Positions 5,744 through 6,959 of a stretch of DNA of 6,959 nucleotides are shown here, one piece after another. This DNA comes from Anaerolineae bacterium (GTDB lineage Bacteria; Chloroflexota; Anaerolineae; B4-G1): contig JAUWOI010000235.1 of assembly GCA_030612185.1 (NCBI GenBank), forward strand, positions 1-6,959. The letters are read 5' to 3'. The notes below the pieces were generated by a model. That model worked only from the letters and a program-made list of their open reading frames with translations. It did not search any database and had not been told where the DNA came from. The number at the start of each line of letters is the position of its first letter. Within the stretch, counting starts at the first letter, position 1. A program made the translations under genes and the position numbers.

Positions 5744-6959
5744 ATGAGCGCAGTTTATCCACCACAGCAAAATCGCCCTCAGTCCACCTCACAGCCGATG
5801 TCCACACCTGCCTTGCCCCTGGAGACGTGGGGCGCGACCGACAAGGGGTGCGAGCGGGAGGGCAATGAGGACGCCGTTTATCCCCACTCCGGATCGGACA
5901 CCTTTCCCTTCCAGCCAGGCATGCAGCACCTGGCCCAAAAGGGACAACTGCTCGTCGTCGCCGATGGTGTGGGCGGGGCGCAGGCCGGATCGCAGGCCAG
6001 CCGCTGGGCCATCCGCGTCGCCGTGGAGCAGTACTACGATCTGCCGGGGCCAGACCTGGGCGCAGACCTGCGGGCCACCGTGGAACATGCCAACACCTCC
6101 CTCTACCAATACCTCCAGAGCACCGGCACGCGCGAGGCCGGCTCCACGATGGCGGCTGCCGTCGTCCACGGGAGTACCCTCTACGTGGCCAACGCTGGCG
6201 ATAGCCGTATCTATCTTATCCGCAACGGGCAGATCACCCAGTTGACCCGGGACCACACACTGACCCAGCAGAAGATTGACCGGGGGCTCATCCGGCCTGA
6301 GCAGGCCGAAATGGACCCCGACCGCAGCGTGCTGACCCGTTCGCTGGGGGCCGGGCCGACGCTACAAGCAGACCTCTTCCCGCCGCTGCAACTGGCTCCG
6401 GGCGACGTCGTGCTCCTGTGTTCCGACGGGTTGACAGACATGCTGGGCGACGAGGAGATCGCCCGGTTGGTGAAGGGTAGTTCACCGAAACGGGCGACCC
6501 GACGGCTGATCGCGGCGGCCAACAAGCGGGGCGGCTTCGACAACATCTCCGTCGTGATCGCCCGAGCGGGCGGGAAACAGCCACCGGCCGGCGGCGGTCT
6601 GCTGGATAGCATCAAGGATAGCATCAAAGGAATGAGCCGGCGGCAGAAGATCACCCTCTTGGTGGTAGCACTGCTGGTGGCGGCAGCGCTGTGCTCGATG
6701 ATGGCAGTGGGATGGTGGATGCGCGACCGACGGCAGGCCACACCGACGCCGACACCCACGCCCACGGCTACTGTAGAGACTGTGGCAACGGTGACCGCAC
6801 CGGCAGTCGTGCCCGCCACGGTGCAACCGACCGACACCGTGCTCCCCGGCCACCCGACCTCCACGCCTCGGCCGACCAACACGCCGCCGCCCACCCCTAC
6901 ACAGCGGCGGCCGGCGCCGACACCGACATACACGCCATCGCCCCTAGCGCCGACAACAG
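5744..6959 (+). CDS. Membrane-anchored PP2C Ser/Thr phosphatase (3' truncated by window edge)
   Basis: The frame runs from ATG 5744 to the right edge without a stop (405 codons visible). AAGGAGGT at 5728-5735, 8 bases upstream, is the best ribosome site of the window and overlaps the end of the kinase gene. Residues 1-25 are Pro/Gln/Ser-rich. The PP2C domain (about 27-273) has R38xxN41-E-D, A-D74-G75-V-G-G, G-S-T, G-D153-S-R, R-D-H, S-D228-G and D266-N, so all metal ligands are present and it should be an active Mn/Mg-dependent phosphothreonine/serine phosphatase. After a Gly-rich linker and a basic RRQK, one helix (303-325) crosses the membrane, followed by R-D-R-R and an outer Thr/Pro-rich stalk from about 333 to the edge. 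No outer sensor domain is visible yet; one may lie beyond the window. The neighbouring kinase has the same cytoplasmic enzyme-TM-stalk layout, so this is its likely counter-enzyme. Confidence 0.95.
   Translation, partial: MSAVYPPQQNRPQSTSQPMSTPALPLETWGATDKGCEREGNEDAVYPHSGSDTFPFQPGMQHLAQKGQLLVVADGVGGAQAGSQASRWAIRVAVEQYYDLPGPDLGADLRATVEHANTSLYQYLQSTGTREAGSTMAAAVVHGSTLYVANAGDSRIYLIRNGQITQLTRDHTLTQQKIDRGLIRPEQAEMDPDRSVLTRSLGAGPTLQADLFPPLQLAPGDVVLLCSDGLTDMLGDEEIARLVKGSSPKRATRRLIAAANKRGGFDNISVVIARAGGKQPPAGGGLLDSIKDSIKGMSRRQKITLLVVALLVAAALCSMMAVGWWMRDRRQATPTPTPTPTATVETVATVTAPAVVPATVQPTDTVLPGHPTSTPRPTNTPPPTPTQRRPAPTPTYTPSPLAPTT
6743..6959 (+). repeat. Low-complexity Thr/Pro-codon tract (stalk of the PP2C protein)
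   Basis: ACG/ACC/ACA and CCG/CCC codons alternate from about 6743 to the edge, encoding TPTPTPT-type sequence broken by a less regular Val/Ala/Thr section (about 6766-6832). It is coding, outside the membrane by prediction, and resembles the tail of the kinase (5536-5735). Such tracts form extended stalks through the cell envelope. Confidence 0.75.

Noticed and set aside
6211..6933. 240-codon open frame on the minus strand with Val/Gly repeats
   Set aside because: The GVGVGV pattern is the reverse complement of the Thr/Pro codons of the phosphatase stalk.

Overview
The window carries five genes, all on the + strand, and every one is a part of a Ser/Thr-phosphorylation signalling apparatus. 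In order they are: the C-terminal end of an FHA-domain protein (cut by the left edge); a cytoplasmic fusion of zinc ribbons, a degenerate protein kinase and a PP2C phosphatase; a secreted/anchored VWA protein whose single membrane helix connects an outside VWA and Ig-like region to an inside FHA domain; a membrane-anchored Hanks-type Ser/Thr kinase interrupted by one in-frame TAG codon; and a membrane-anchored PP2C phosphatase (cut by the right edge). No tRNA, rRNA, CRISPR, transposase or phage gene is visible.

The base composition is high in G+C. The single membrane helix followed by a long Thr/Pro stalk on kinase and phosphatase, the abundance of FHA, PP2C and zinc-ribbon proteins, and the small C-rich palindromic repeat inside a coding linker all suggest a Chloroflexota (Anaerolineae-like) chromosome. 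Planctomycetes or cyanobacteria are less likely alternatives. This placement is inference; the window has no marker gene.

Layout: 2-349 FHA end; 352-2160 zinc ribbon-pseudokinase-PP2C, two bases after the previous stop, so translationally coupled; 2161-2397 the only real intergenic gap, with an AT-rich block, a candidate extended -10 promoter, two sets of short direct repeats and an AGGAGG; 2398-4431 VWA-Ig-TM-FHA; 4491-5738 kinase; 5744-6959+ PP2C with TM. The last three are tightly spaced and probably form one transcript.

Likely working model (inference): the kinase phosphorylates Thr residues on itself and partners, FHA domains bind these phosphothreonines, the two PP2C enzymes remove them, and the VWA receptor couples an envelope event to the cytoplasmic FHA domain. 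The most unusual points are the amber codon in the kinase, a second TAG whose readthrough would give a perfect ATGA overlap with the kinase start, and the pseudokinase with a zinc ribbon set inside its N-lobe.
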